The notes under the pieces were generated by a model, which saw only the letters and a program-made list of their open reading frames with translations, had not been told where the DNA came from and ran no database searches. A stretch of 64,000 nucleotides of DNA, from assembly GCF_014522205.1 (NCBI RefSeq), contig NZ_CP046884.1, positions 1,178,001-1,242,000 on the forward strand, given 5' to 3'. The position numbers and the translations under genes were made by a program. Numbering within the stretch: position 1 is the first letter of the stretch; the number at the start of each line of letters is the position of its first letter. This stretch comes from Corynebacterium poyangense (lineage in GTDB: Bacteria; Actinomycetota; Actinomycetes; Mycobacteriales; Mycobacteriaceae). This document shows positions 1-16,460 of the stretch, in pieces.

Positions 1-1
1 C

Positions 2-352
2 GGTGGTAATCCCGTGGCCTGCGCGGCCGCGATAGCCGTACTAGAGACGATTGACGACGATTTTCTAGCGAGCGTCCGCGCCCGAGGCCGTCAATTCCGT
101 GACCTATTAGCTGGCTGTGCGGAGGTCAAAGACGTCCGGGGAGAAGGACTCATGCTTGGCGTGGTGTTGCACCACCCCATTGCCAAAGATGTTGTGCGCT
201 GCGGTCTGGAACATGGCGTCATCCTCAATGCTCCCGCCGAGGATATTATCCGGCTTACCCCACCGTTGGTGATCACTGAAGAAGAAGTTGCCGAGGCAGG
301 ACGACGAATCTCCGCGACGCTGAAGGCTGTGTCCGAGGAAAGGAACAAATAA
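2..352 (+). CDS. argD: Acetylornithine aminotransferase, C-terminal part (cut by window edge)
   Basis: This is the last 116 codons of a class III PLP-dependent aminotransferase. The reading frame is open from base 2 and begins inside the conserved [10 protein letters not shown] segment that follows the PLP-lysine region in ArgD/RocD enzymes. The enzyme converts N-acetylglutamate semialdehyde and glutamate to acetylornithine and 2-oxoglutarate in cytoplasmic arginine synthesis. The end matches family sequence ([27 protein letters not shown]). Its stop codon abuts the argF start with no spacer, so the two are cotranscribed. The pyridoxal lysine lies outside the window. Confidence 0.95.
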   Translation, partial: GGNPVACAAAIAVLETIDDDFLASVRARGRQFRDLLAGCAEVKDVRGEGLMLGVVLHHPIAKDVVRCGLEHGVILNAPAEDIIRLTPPLVITEEEVAEAGRRISATLKAVSEERNK

Positions 353-1815
<1,463 letters not shown>

Positions 1816-1870
1816 TCCTGGGCCGAGCCTCACGGTGGCCACGACCCAGTTGTAAAGTGTAAAAAGCACT

Positions 1871-1902
1871 CATGACATCTCCCCGGCGCGCGGGGAATCA
1901 TG
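1871..1902 (+). promoter_or_regulatory. Two-part hairpin in the argR-argG gap
   Basis: An inner stem TCCCCG/CGGGGA (1880-1885 with 1891-1896) closes a GCGCG loop. An outer pair CATGA/TCATG (1871-1875 with 1898-1902) encloses it across an asymmetric internal loop. No T-run follows, so it is not a plain terminator. It sits about 30 bases before argG and could affect argG transcription or translation. The function is inferred only from position. Confidence 0.35.
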
Positions 1903-1932
1903 AACAATATTTTATAAGGAGATTTTCCCATT

Positions 1933-3138
1933 ATGACTGACTGCGTAGTCCTCGCCTATTCTGGTGGTCTGGATACTACTGTTGCCATTCCGTACCTGAA
2001 GAAAATGACGGGTGGAGAGGTTATCGCCGTTTCCATTGACCTGGGACAAGGCGGTGAAGATATGGAGTCAGTCCGCCAACGAGCATTAGGGGCCGGAGCG
2101 GTAGAGTCCATTGTGGTCGACGCCAAAGATGAGTTTGCTGAGCACTATTGCTTGCCGACTATTAAAGCCAATGGCCTCTATATGAAGCAGTATCCGCTGG
2201 TGTCCGCGATTTCCCGGCCGTTGATTGTCAAACACCTGGTGCAAGCAGCTCAAGAACACGGTGGTACTCACGTAGCACATGGCTGCACCGGAAAAGGAAA
2301 TGATCAGGTTCGTTTTGAGGTGGGATTTATGAATATGGATCCAGACCTCAAGATCATTGCTCCTGCCCGGGATTTTGCCTGGACTCGTGATAAAGCTATT
2401 GCCTTCGCTGAGGAAAACAACGTTCCTATTGAGCAGTCAGCAGCGTCTCCCTTCTCCATTGACCAAAATGTATGGGGTCGGGCAGTGGAAACCGGATTCT
2501 TGGAGGACCTGTGGAACCCGCCCACCAAGGATCTTTATGCCTACACGGAAGACCCTAACTTGGGTAACGCTCCTGATGAGTTGATTATCTCTTTTGAGAG
2601 CGGAGTTCCCGTTGCGATCGACGGCCGCCGCGTGAGCGTTTTGGAAGCTATCGAAGAACTCAACCGTCGGGCCGGCGCCCAGGGGGTTGGTCGTCTCGAT
2701 ATGGTGGAAGATCGCTTAGTGGGAATTAAATCGCGTGAGGTCTATGAAGCTCCGGGAGCTGTAGCCCTGATAACGGCTCACGAGGCTTTGGAAGATGTCA
2801 CCGTCGAGCGGGAATTAGCTCGGTATAAGAGGTTGATCGACGCCCGCTGGTCCGAAGAAGTCTATGACGGCCTATGGTATGCCCCGTTGAAGCGTTCCCT
2901 GGATGCGTTTATTGAGTCCACCCAGGAAAATGTTACTGGCGATATCCGCTTGGTACTCCAAGCTGGACGGTGCGTCGTCAACGGACGTCGTTCTAACCAC
3001 TCGCTCTATGATTTCAACCTGGCCACCTACGATACCGGCGATACCTTCGACCAAACGCTGTCTAAGGGATTTGTTGAACTTCATGGACTATCTTCCAAGA
3101 TCGCTAATCGTCGGGATCGTGACGCCCGCAATTCCTAA
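1933..3138 (+). CDS. argG: Argininosuccinate synthase
   Basis: A 401-residue ATP-dependent synthase joining citrulline and aspartate. The N-terminal PP-loop AYSGGLDTT is at residues 8-16, followed by typical family segments such as [15 protein letters not shown] and [12 protein letters not shown]. The ATG at 1933 is preceded by AAGGAG. The length matches the family norm of about 400. The 117-base gap upstream suggests that argG-argH also has its own promoter or leader control, in addition to readthrough from argR. Confidence 0.97.
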   Translation: MTDCVVLAYSGGLDTTVAIPYLKKMTGGEVIAVSIDLGQGGEDMESVRQRALGAGAVESIVVDAKDEFAEHYCLPTIKANGLYMKQYPLVSAISRPLIVKHLVQAAQEHGGTHVAHGCTGKGNDQVRFEVGFMNMDPDLKIIAPARDFAWTRDKAIAFAEENNVPIEQSAASPFSIDQNVWGRAVETGFLEDLWNPPTKDLYAYTEDPNLGNAPDELIISFESGVPVAIDGRRVSVLEAIEELNRRAGAQGVGRLDMVEDRLVGIKSREVYEAPGAVALITAHEALEDVTVERELARYKRLIDARWSEEVYDGLWYAPLKRSLDAFIESTQENVTGDIRLVLQAGRCVVNGRRSNHSLYDFNLATYDTGDTFDQTLSKGFVELHGLSSKIANRRDRDARNS

Positions 3139-3148
3139 AGTTATTTGA

Positions 3149-4614
<1,466 letters not shown>

Positions 4615-4615
<1 letters not shown>

Positions 4616-4794
4616 TGAGCCTTGACCCACAACTTCTGGACATTCTCGTGTGTCCCAAGGATAAAGGTCCACTCCGCTATGAGGAGACCGAAGGAAAACT
4701 GATTAATGACCGCTTGGGTCTGGCTTATCGGATCGATGACGGAATTCCAGTGTTGCTCATTGATGAGGCGGAAACCTACCCGCCGCAATCCTGA
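4615..4794 (+). CDS. Trm112-family small protein
   Basis: A 59-residue protein starting MSLDPQLLDILVCPKDKGPL, with the family end GIPVLLIDEA. This matches the Trm112/YcaR family, small zinc-ribbon-like proteins that in other organisms partner with or stabilise methyltransferases. Only one Cys (CPKDK) is present, so the full four-Cys zinc site is absent, as in many bacterial members. The start overlaps the argH stop by one base. Its last 19 bases overlap the end of the convergent amidase gene. Its partner here is unknown. Confidence 0.8.
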
Positions 4795-6050
4795 AGAGTA
4801 TCCAGTTTTCGAAGTGCCGAGTATAAGATCTTTACGCCGGTGGCTAGATCTGATACTCGGCTTAGTTCGTGGGGTGAATGGCTTACTCCACCATTGAGGC
4901 TAGGGATAAACACTATTCCTGATGGGCATATCCGTTGGATAATCTGAGCGTCATGGCTGGCCCCCGAAACCATAGTGCATACTCGTGTGCCACACACGTG
5001 CGCAGCATCATGTAAAACCTGCTGAACGTCTGCCGATAGGTGCTCAGGCAATACCTCTGACACGTGATGGCAGGTGCACTCTAATTGACGGTGATTCGCG
5101 ATACGGTGGGCTAGGTTCATTAGGTCGTGAGCGCATTCTTGCTGAACAGTGTCTACAACTCCGCGGATATCTACGCTCAATGTGCAGACGCCAGGAATGG
5201 TCGTTATTCCACCGGGTTCTACCGATAGTTGACCGGTAGTAATCCGAAGCCCGGGATCGAGAAAATCCAGAGGGGCGCGTTGCAGAGCATATTCTTCAGC
5301 AGCAACTAAGAACTCCGCGGCACCAGCAAGGGCGTCCCGCCTAATTCTCATTGGGGTGCCACCACTGTGCGACGCCACCCCGGTGAACGTGAAGCTAAGG
5401 CGGGTACTTCCTGAAATTGTGCTCACGATTCCGGCGTCGAACCCACTCTTGTCAAGGCTGGGACCTTGTTCAATATGGAGTTCAATGAAAGCTTTCCATT
5501 CGTGCGGTTGCCACTGTGCGGCAGCAAGATCATTCGGATTCAACCCTAATTCCTGCATCGCGCGAAAGGCGCTTATGCCAGTAGCGTCGGAAAGCTGGGA
5601 AAGTGATTCCGACGTATGTAGTCTCGCCGCTATTCTGCTGCCCACACACGCTTGGCCGAACCGTGCTCCTTCTTCGGTGGCGAATACCACTATCTTTAAC
5701 GGGTGGTTCCATGCGGTTTCCGTTTCCGAGGCCCGGATATGAGCTATTTCCATTGCTGCAATCACTCCGGCTACGCCGTCGAAACGCCCGGCGTGTTCCA
5801 CGCTATCTAGGTGGGAGCCACAGGCAAGAGCTGGTGCAGTAGAACGGGTGCCGGCAAATTCAGCTATGGTATTACCTGCGTTATCGCTATAGACTTGGGC
5901 GCCTAGCTTGCTCATTTCACGACTGAAAAATGCGTGCGCTTGGCGTTCCTGCAGGGTATAGCCAAGTCGGGTAACTCCATGGTCGTCGCGGTTGTCGTTA
6001 AAGGTTGCAAATTGTTTCAGGTAGCGGCGCAACCTTTCATGGTTAACCAT
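4776..6050 (-). CDS. M20-family amidase (hydantoinase/carbamoylase type)
   Basis: A 424-residue zinc-dependent amidohydrolase of the N-carbamoyl-L-amino-acid hydrolase/allantoate amidohydrolase/beta-ureidopropionase family. Metal ligands are visible: GSHLDSV (His80, Asp82), the RFDGVAG aspartate (Asp91), FATEEGARF (Glu126-Glu127), ELHIEQGP and, near the end, GGVSHSPHE. A substrate cannot be chosen from sequence; the product would be an amino acid or ureido compound plus ammonia and CO2. No hydantoinase, allantoinase or transporter is adjacent. It lies alone between argH and tyrS on the opposite strand, which looks like an inserted accessory gene. Confidence 0.85.
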   Translation of the reverse strand: MVNHERLRRYLKQFATFNDNRDDHGVTRLGYTLQERQAHAFFSREMSKLGAQVYSDNAGNTIAEFAGTRSTAPALACGSHLDSVEHAGRFDGVAGVIAAMEIAHIRASETETAWNHPLKIVVFATEEGARFGQACVGSRIAARLHTSESLSQLSDATGISAFRAMQELGLNPNDLAAAQWQPHEWKAFIELHIEQGPSLDKSGFDAGIVSTISGSTRLSFTFTGVASHSGGTPMRIRRDALAGAAEFLVAAEEYALQRAPLDFLDPGLRITTGQLSVEPGGITTIPGVCTLSVDIRGVVDTVQQECAHDLMNLAHRIANHRQLECTCHHVSEVLPEHLSADVQQVLHDAAHVCGTRVCTMVSGASHDAQIIQRICPSGIVFIPSLNGGVSHSPHELSRVSDLATGVKILYSALRKLDTLQDCGG

Positions 6051-6161
6051 ATAAAGACCTCATTTATCAGGGTGGGTGGTTCTTTCTAGCGACCTTATAC
6101 CCATTACTATGTAGTGCGTATCTTGCTGGGTTTTTGAGATCAATGAGGATCATCCGCAAAA

Positions 6162-7430
6162 ATGACCAAAATTATTAATGAACTGCAATGGCGTGGACTG
6201 ATAAATCAGCACACGGATTTAGAGGCTCTGGAAAAGGCCTTGGCTACCGGGCCAATCACCATGTATTGCGGATTTGATCCCACCGGCCCGTCCTTACATG
6301 CGGGGCATTTAGTCCCGCTCCTGATGTTGGCTCGATTCCAGCGGGCTGGACATCGACCTATTGTTCTGGCGGGAGGCGCAACCGGTATGATCGGCGATCC
6401 GCGCGAAGTAGGCGAGCGCAGCATGAATGATGGGGATACCGTTGCTGAATGGGCAGAAAGAATTAGTAGTCAGCTGCAGCGCTTTGTCTCTTTTGAAGGA
6501 GAGTACGCCGCACAACTGGTGAACAATAATGAATGGACCCAAAACCTAGGTGTCATCGAGTTTCTTCGTGACATTGGTAAGCATTTTTCTCTCAACACCA
6601 TGCTGGCTCGCGAAACCATTAAAAGGCGGCTGGAAAATGATGGAATTAGCTTCACCGAGTTTTCCTATATGTTGCTTCAGGCCAATGATTTCTTGCAGCT
6701 TCATAAGCGTTATGGGGTGACTATGCAGGTAGGCGGTGGAGATCAATGGGGGAATTTAGTTGCTGGGGTTGATCTCTTGCGTCGCACCAAAGGTGTTACC
6801 GCTCATGCCATGACTGTACCGCTGGTGACTGATTCCGAAGGCAAGAAATTCGGAAAATCCACCGGTGGAGGGAGTTTGTGGCTAGATCCTCAGATGACCA
6901 GCCCGTATACCTGGTATCAGTATTTTATTAACGCGTCCGACGCGGATGTTATCCGCTATCTACGCTGGTTTACTTTCCTTAGCCAGGACGATATTGCAGA
7001 TCTTGAAGAGGAAGTAACAGAGCGTGCCTATAAGCGTGAAGCTCAGCGAACCTTGGCTCAAGAAATGACCACTTTGGTCCATGGCGAATCAGCCACGCGC
7101 GCTGTGGAGGTAGCTGCGCAGGCATTATTCGGTCGCGCAGATCTACGGGAGTTAGATAGTGCGACGCTAGCAGGCGCGTTGTCTGAGACCTCAGTGGCTG
7201 AAGTTCTGCCGGGAGAAGGGCGAGGAATTGTTGATCTTCTCCTGAAAGCGGGACTTGTAGAATCCCGTGGAGCTGCGCGCCGTGCTCTCAAGGATGGTGG
7301 TGTCTACGTCAATAACAACCGCATTAGCTCTGAGGAGTGGGAGCCGCACTCTGAAGATTTATTACATGGAGAGTGGCTGGTCTTACGACGCGGGAAAAAG
7401 AATTTTGCTGGCGCCCGAATTCGCCGCTAA
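6162..7430 (+). CDS. tyrS: Tyrosyl-tRNA synthetase
   Basis: A 422-residue class I synthetase that charges tRNA-Tyr. The HIGH-type motif HAGH is at residues 46-49, the KMSKS-type loop reads KFGKS near residue 232, and the C-terminal S4 RNA-binding domain is visible ([20 protein letters not shown]). It has normal bacterial length. It is monocistronic, with 111 bases upstream that contain no obvious T-box, as expected outside Firmicutes. The rrn promoter region follows. Confidence 0.97.
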   Translation: MTKIINELQWRGLINQHTDLEALEKALATGPITMYCGFDPTGPSLHAGHLVPLLMLARFQRAGHRPIVLAGGATGMIGDPREVGERSMNDGDTVAEWAERISSQLQRFVSFEGEYAAQLVNNNEWTQNLGVIEFLRDIGKHFSLNTMLARETIKRRLENDGISFTEFSYMLLQANDFLQLHKRYGVTMQVGGGDQWGNLVAGVDLLRRTKGVTAHAMTVPLVTDSEGKKFGKSTGGGSLWLDPQMTSPYTWYQYFINASDADVIRYLRWFTFLSQDDIADLEEEVTERAYKREAQRTLAQEMTTLVHGESATRAVEVAAQALFGRADLRELDSATLAGALSETSVAEVLPGEGRGIVDLLLKAGLVESRGAARRALKDGGVYVNNNRISSEEWEPHSEDLLHGEWLVLRRGKKNFAGARIRR

Positions 7431-7544
7431 TGAACCCGTTGGCCTGCGTATTTGCCGAAATGTGGAAAGCGGTGTAAATTATTAATCCGTTGCCGAGGTA
7501 ACCGCTGGGTTGCTGGAAGGTAACAAATCGGGACCAGAAAAAAC

Positions 7545-7572
7545 TTGACTTTAAGATCTAGTTGCTTATAGA
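7545..7572 (+). promoter_or_regulatory. rrn operon promoter
   Basis: TTGACT (7545-7550) and TATAGA (7567-7572) are separated by 16 bases and preceded by an A-rich run (GAAAAAAC), which resembles an UP element. It is the best sigma-A-type promoter in the 468-base gap between tyrS and the 16S gene, leaving a leader of about 320 nt. Not shown experimentally. Confidence 0.65.
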
Positions 7573-7574
7573 AT

Positions 7575-7898
7575 TCAGGTCCCAGTCACCAAACTCTTAC
7601 GTTTAGTGACCTGTGTTGTGTGAGAACTCAATAGTGTGCCAGTAGTATTTTTTTGTGATGGATTCACGCGTTATTGGTTGTGGCTTGTTGTGTGATGGGC
7701 CTCGTGGTGCTGTGGTGGGGTTGTGGCTATTCCTTGCTGTTGTGGTGTCACGGTGATCAATAATGTTTTTTTAATTTAGCTTTGGCTGTTGCTGGTGGTA
7801 TGGTGTGTTGTCCTCGTCGGATGTGCTGTGTCATTGGTGATGGTTTTTTGTTTTTTGGTTAGGTTTTGACTCTTTGTTGTGGAAGGGTTTTTTCCTTT
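7575..7898 (+). promoter_or_regulatory. rrn leader with boxA-like repeat element
   Basis: This G/T-rich transcribed leader codes for no protein. It carries GTGTTGTGTGAGAACT (7613-7628) followed by CAATAGTG (7629-7636). The same 16-mer recurs exactly at 9606-9621 in front of the 23S gene, followed by GTATAGTG. Repeated elements before rRNA genes usually act in antitermination (boxA/boxB/boxC) or in RNase III processing. The rest is low-complexity TTGTGG/TGTGTTG sequence likely to pair with the 16S 3' flank. Confidence 0.6.
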
Positions 7899-12777
<4,879 letters not shown>

Positions 12778-12881
12778 AAATGAGTGTGTGTGGGATTGAT
12801 AGTGTGTGTTTGCGTCTGCTGTATAGTGTCTGGCATGACACTGCCACCCCTTGGTGGGTGTGGTGGGTTGTGTTGGTGGGT

Positions 12882-13002
12882 GTGTTGGTGGTTGATGGTG
12901 GCAGGGTCACGCCCGGTCCCGTTCCGATCCCGGTAGCTAAGCCTGTTTACGCTGATGGTACTGCACTTGTGAGGGTGTGGGAGAGTAGGTTGCTGCCAAC
13001 AC
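12882..13002 (+). rRNA. rrf: 5S ribosomal RNA
   Basis: About 121 nt containing CGCCCGGTCCCGTTCCGA, AGCTAAGCC, GATGGTACTGCACT and GTGGGAGAGTAGG in the expected order. Helix I pairs GTGTTGG at the 5' end with CCAACAC at 12996-13002. A CTGTATAGTG element (12819-12828), identical to the one before 23S (9620-9629), precedes it. Confidence 0.93.
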
Positions 13003-13024
13003 GTGATAATTTGATTAATTCCCT

Positions 13025-13075
13025 GTGGGGTGGGGTGGTATGGTGTGATCCCGTACCACCCCACCCCACCTTTTT
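13025..13075 (+). terminator. rrn intrinsic terminator
   Basis: A perfect 16-bp stem (13025-13040 with 13054-13069) of GTGGGG repeats, with a 13-base loop, one C and then TTTTT (13071-13075). It lies 22 bases after 5S and closes the operon. The remaining bases to 13360 hold no gene apart from the promoter below. Confidence 0.93.
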
Positions 13076-13307
13076 GTTATGCCCCTGCGGGGGGGGTAGA
13101 GGCATAGCCCGGGGATGGCGCGGGGTATGCGGGGACGATACCCGCCATCAAGGGTGTGGAGGATTGCATTCCTTTCTTTCTAGACAAGAACTGAAAAGCT
13201 TTAATGCGTGAGCATTCCAATTTCAATTAAATATGTTGCCGTTGAACTATTCGTTCTCGACGAGTTATTAATACTGACTCCGCAATCTGAGTGTTAAGAA
13301 TTTGAAC

Positions 13308-13316
13308 TGGTATAAT
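13308..13316 (+). promoter_or_regulatory. Extended -10 promoter for the RG-rich protein gene
   Basis: TGGTATAAT is a consensus extended -10 (TATAAT at 13311-13316). There is no good -35 at 17 bases. It lies about 45 bases before the ATG at 13361 and is the only strong promoter-like element after the rrn terminator. Confidence 0.55.
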
Positions 13317-13360
13317 GCTGCGGAGAATTGTGCCTAGAAGCTAAGGAAGAATATCTAAAA

Positions 13361-14431
13361 ATGACCGATCGTTCCAGAAACTCCGCCGGCTCATCGCGGA
13401 AGAAATCCCCAACCAGTAAGCCTAAGGGCTGGAAAAAGGGTTCTGAGGGCCGCCGGTTTTCGGGCCCTAAACGGAACGATCAACCTCATCCTCGTCAGCG
13501 GTCTGAGGAAGGTAGCCGGTGGGACGAAGATAACTCTAGGTCGCGCACCTACCGTAAGGTTTCATCTTTGCAGAAGAACTCGGAAGGTCATAGGTCCGGT
13601 TCAAATAGTAGAGATGATGATCGGGCAGGTCGTGGTGGCGGAGGAGGGCGTCGTCACTCTTCTCGGGGTGGTGCAGGACGCTCTCAACGAGGTTATCAAC
13701 CGCGTCGGCCAAATTTCCGGGAGGAGCGTACTCAAAAACACCTCAATGAACCAAAAATTCCCGCCGATATTCATGCTCAGGATTTAGATCCCTTGGTTCG
13801 TCAGGATCTGCGTGTGCTTTCTAAAGATAATGCAGACCGGGTCGCCCGCCATATGGTCGCTGCCGCAGTATTTATGGATGAAGACCCTGATCTAGCTCTT
13901 AAACATGCTCGTGCTGCTAAAGACAGAGGTGGACGAGTCGCAGTTACCCGGGAAACCTGTGGTATTGCAGCATATCGTGCAGGAGCATGGAAGGAAGCTC
14001 TAGCTGAGCTTCGTGCTGCTCGGCGGATATCAGGTGGCCCAGGTCTATTAGCGGTCATGGCTGATTGTGAACGGGGTTTGGGTCGTCCTGCGAAGGCTAT
14101 CGAATTGGCGGATTCTCCGGAAGCTCAGCAACTTGACGATGATGCGACCACAGAGCTAGCTATCGTTGTTGCCGGCGCTCGACAAGACATGGGTGATTAT
14201 CAAGCAGCGGTAGAGATTTTGAAGCATCATAATCCTGGTGCTGACCGCTCACCTTTCGAGGCTGCGCGGATCAGCTATGCTTACGCGCACGCACTTCAAC
14301 TAATTGATGATCGTCAAGGTGCACGTACATGGTTTGAGCACTGCGTTGCACTTGACGAGGATGGATTAACCGACGCTGTGGATCGTTTGGCCGCCCTTGA
14401 TGATTCTGATTCTGGGAAGCGTACGCGATGA
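13361..14431 (+). CDS. RG-rich basic N-terminus with TPR-like C-terminal half, unknown function
   Basis: A 356-residue protein. I chose the ATG at 13361 (AAGGAAG 11 bases upstream) over an in-frame start at 13328. The first ~130 residues are disordered and rich in Arg, Ser and Gly (GRGGGGGRRHSSRGG, GRSQRGYQPRR). Residues from about 145 on are helical, with alanine-rich 35-residue-like units (AAAVFMDEDPDLALKHARAA, AAYRAGAWKEALAELRAARR) typical of tetratricopeptide folds. It overlaps the following HAD gene by four bases. The RGG-like tail suggests nucleic-acid contact and the TPR part protein contact, but I do not know its role. Similar proteins precede the HAD/tlyA/nadK cluster in relatives. 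Confidence 0.8.
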   Translation: MTDRSRNSAGSSRKKSPTSKPKGWKKGSEGRRFSGPKRNDQPHPRQRSEEGSRWDEDNSRSRTYRKVSSLQKNSEGHRSGSNSRDDDRAGRGGGGGRRHSSRGGAGRSQRGYQPRRPNFREERTQKHLNEPKIPADIHAQDLDPLVRQDLRVLSKDNADRVARHMVAAAVFMDEDPDLALKHARAAKDRGGRVAVTRETCGIAAYRAGAWKEALAELRAARRISGGPGLLAVMADCERGLGRPAKAIELADSPEAQQLDDDATTELAIVVAGARQDMGDYQAAVEILKHHNPGADRSPFEAARISYAYAHALQLIDDRQGARTWFEHCVALDEDGLTDAVDRLAALDDSDSGKRTR

Positions 14432-15414
14432 GCCTCCTGAACAATCATGACGCTCTGCTGCTCGATCTTGACGGAACGGTGTGGGAAGGGGGACACGCTC
14501 TTCCCGGTGCAGTAGAAACCATCGACAACAGCGGTTTGACCGCCATATACGTCACCAATAACGCTTCACGTTCTCCGGAATCCGTCGCGAAAATGCTGAG
14601 AAATATCGGGTTGCGCGCTACTTCAGAGGACGTTTTAACCTCAGCTCAAGCCGCTGTAATGATGGCGCAAAAGTATTTGTCTCCAGGCGATAATGTCTTG
14701 GTACTGGGTTCGGAATCTTTCCGAGAACTCGTGAGAGAGGCCGGTTATCGGGTTGTTGACTCTGCTGATTGTCAACCAAAGGCAGTTATGCAAGGCCACA
14801 GTCCTCAAACCGGCTGGGCCGAACTGTCTGAAGCTGCGCTTTCTATTAGAAATGGAGCGCGGTATTTAGCGTCTAATCTTGACACCTCTTTGCCTATGGA
14901 ACGTGGGCTCATGGTGGGAAACGGTTCGATGGTGGCAGCGGTGGTGTCAGCGACGGGAGTGGAACCAGAGTCCGCCGGGAAACCGGAGCCCACCATGTTT
15001 TACCAAGCTCAGGAATTAGCGAAAAGTTCCGCTCCGCTAAGTGTGGGTGACCGCCTTGACACTGATATTCAAGGTGCAATTGCTGCTGCTATGCCGGTTC
15101 TTCACGTGTTGACCGGGGTATCTGGGCCTGAGGAGTTGATGCACGCTGAGGTTAGCCGTCGCCCTACTTATATTGCGCGTGATTTGCGCGAAGCAACGTT
15201 ATCCGCCACCCAACTGCAACCTAGTTCCCAGGGTGGTTTTAGTGCGACGTTGGAGGGGAGCGAAGTTATTCTTCGTGGTGGGGAACCATCTGCAACTTTT
15301 GTTCAAGCTGTGCGCACTGTGATGGATGTTGCTTGGCAGTGTGAGGATTCTTCTAGCCTGAAGGTTCGGGCGGTCGGCCGGAAAGTTGAAGAAATCATGG
15401 AGCAGTGGTGGTAA
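14428..15414 (+). CDS. HAD-superfamily phosphatase, NagD-like
   Basis: A 328-residue HAD IIA hydrolase. Motif I DLDGTVWEG has the nucleophile Asp13 and Asp15, followed by the sugar-phosphatase segment VTNNASRSPESVA. Late motifs are KPEPTMF and SVGDRLDTDIQGA. Family members dephosphorylate small phospho-compounds such as 4-nitrophenyl, glycolate or glycerol phosphates; the substrate here is unknown. The C-terminal ~80 residues go beyond the NagD core and carry no recognised motif. The start overlaps the previous gene by four bases. Confidence 0.88.
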   Translation: MSLLNNHDALLLDLDGTVWEGGHALPGAVETIDNSGLTAIYVTNNASRSPESVAKMLRNIGLRATSEDVLTSAQAAVMMAQKYLSPGDNVLVLGSESFRELVREAGYRVVDSADCQPKAVMQGHSPQTGWAELSEAALSIRNGARYLASNLDTSLPMERGLMVGNGSMVAAVVSATGVEPESAGKPEPTMFYQAQELAKSSAPLSVGDRLDTDIQGAIAAAMPVLHVLTGVSGPEELMHAEVSRRPTYIARDLREATLSATQLQPSSQGGFSATLEGSEVILRGGEPSATFVQAVRTVMDVAWQCEDSSSLKVRAVGRKVEEIMEQWW

Positions 15415-15416
15415 TT

Positions 15417-15632
15417 GTGGCCGTGCCGAAACCACGCGACCCACGTCAATCCGTGATAACTCCGGAACGGGTAGAAGAGCGTTTTCGAGAAGTGTTGCGA
15501 GCTGATAATCGCGAAGCTGAGTCTCTGCAAGACCAGGATGAAGACGCTGGCGATGCAGCTCATCAACAACGGCTATATGAGCAGTTATCGCAGGCACATG
15601 AAGTTCTTATAGCAGCGCTCCAGGAGGATTGA
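15417..15632 (+). CDS. Small acidic protein of unknown function
   Basis: About 71 residues, highly charged, predicted helical, with no Cys, membrane segment or domain that I recognise. It lies tightly between the HAD gene and tlyA (six bases before the tlyA ATG), which argues that it is real. I favour the GTG at 15417 just after the HAD stop. A GTG at 15405 would overlap that gene by 10 bases. Confidence 0.65.
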   Translation: MAVPKPRDPRQSVITPERVEERFREVLRADNREAESLQDQDEDAGDAAHQQRLYEQLSQAHEVLIAALQED

Positions 15633-15638
15633 GAGTAA

Positions 15639-16460
15639 ATGACGGGGCGAAGGCGTCTTGATGCGGAATTAGTGCGTCGCAAAATAGCACGTTCGCGGGA
15701 ACAAGCTCGTGCCATGATTTGCGAAGGGCGCGTGGAGATTAATGGATTTAAGGCTCACAAGCCAGCTACGGTGGTGGAGGATTCCGCGTCCATTCGGGTG
15801 CAAACCACGGTCGAAGATACGTGGGCTTCCCGGGGGGCACATAAACTTCTAGGCGCCTTGGAAGCTTTTGAACCTCAAGGGTTATCAATAGAGGGCCGAC
15901 GCGTACTTGACGCCGGTGCTTCAACCGGGGGTTTTAGTGACGTGCTTCTGCGACGTGGCGCACGGGAAGTCGTGGCTGTGGACGTCGGTTATGGGCAGCT
16001 AATTTGGCGGCTACAGAATGACTCTCGGATGTTGGTGTTGGATCGAACGAATATCCGTAACCTGACCCCAGAAATGATGAATGGAAAGTGCGAGATGATG
16101 GTGGGAGATCTTTCATTTATTTCGCTTAAGCTCACTCTTCCTGCAATTCAGCAATGTCTGATCCCGGGTGCTGACTTATTGCCCATGGTTAAACCCCAAT
16201 TTGAAGTGGGTAAAGATCGGCTAGGCCAAGGCGGGGTAGTTCGAGATCCGGAGCTGAGGGCAGAAGTAACAAAGGACATCGCGGTATTCTCCCACCAATT
16301 AGGCCTAAGCCTTCGTGGTGTGGTGGCCTCTCCGCTTCCCGGCCCGAGCGGCAACGTAGAGTACTTCCTATGGTTGATAAATGATGAGGGGAAAAGTCAC
16401 CCCTCATCGGAAGATCTCACTCACATGATTAACTCTGCTGTATCGGAAGGACCTCAATGA
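15639..16460 (+). CDS. tlyA: TlyA-type rRNA 2'-O-methyltransferase
   Basis: 273 residues: an N-terminal S4 RNA-binding domain (about residues 1-60, RLDAELVRRKIARSREQA) and a FtsJ/RrmJ-like SAM domain with LDAGASTGGFSDVLL, VDVGYGQL and a late KPQFE. Homologues 2'-O-methylate 16S and 23S rRNA cytidines and affect capreomycin sensitivity. The old hemolysin name is doubtful. It is translated with nadK through a four-base overlap. Confidence 0.93.
   Translation: MTGRRRLDAELVRRKIARSREQARAMICEGRVEINGFKAHKPATVVEDSASIRVQTTVEDTWASRGAHKLLGALEAFEPQGLSIEGRRVLDAGASTGGFSDVLLRRGAREVVAVDVGYGQLIWRLQNDSRMLVLDRTNIRNLTPEMMNGKCEMMVGDLSFISLKLTLPAIQQCLIPGADLLPMVKPQFEVGKDRLGQGGVVRDPELRAEVTKDIAVFSHQLGLSLRGVVASPLPGPSGNVEYFLWLINDEGKSHPSSEDLTHMINSAVSEGPQ

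Noticed and set aside
15639..16460. TlyA and the CNNM proteins as hemolysins
   Set aside because: Those names are historical; the domains show an rRNA methyltransferase and CBS-type membrane proteins.
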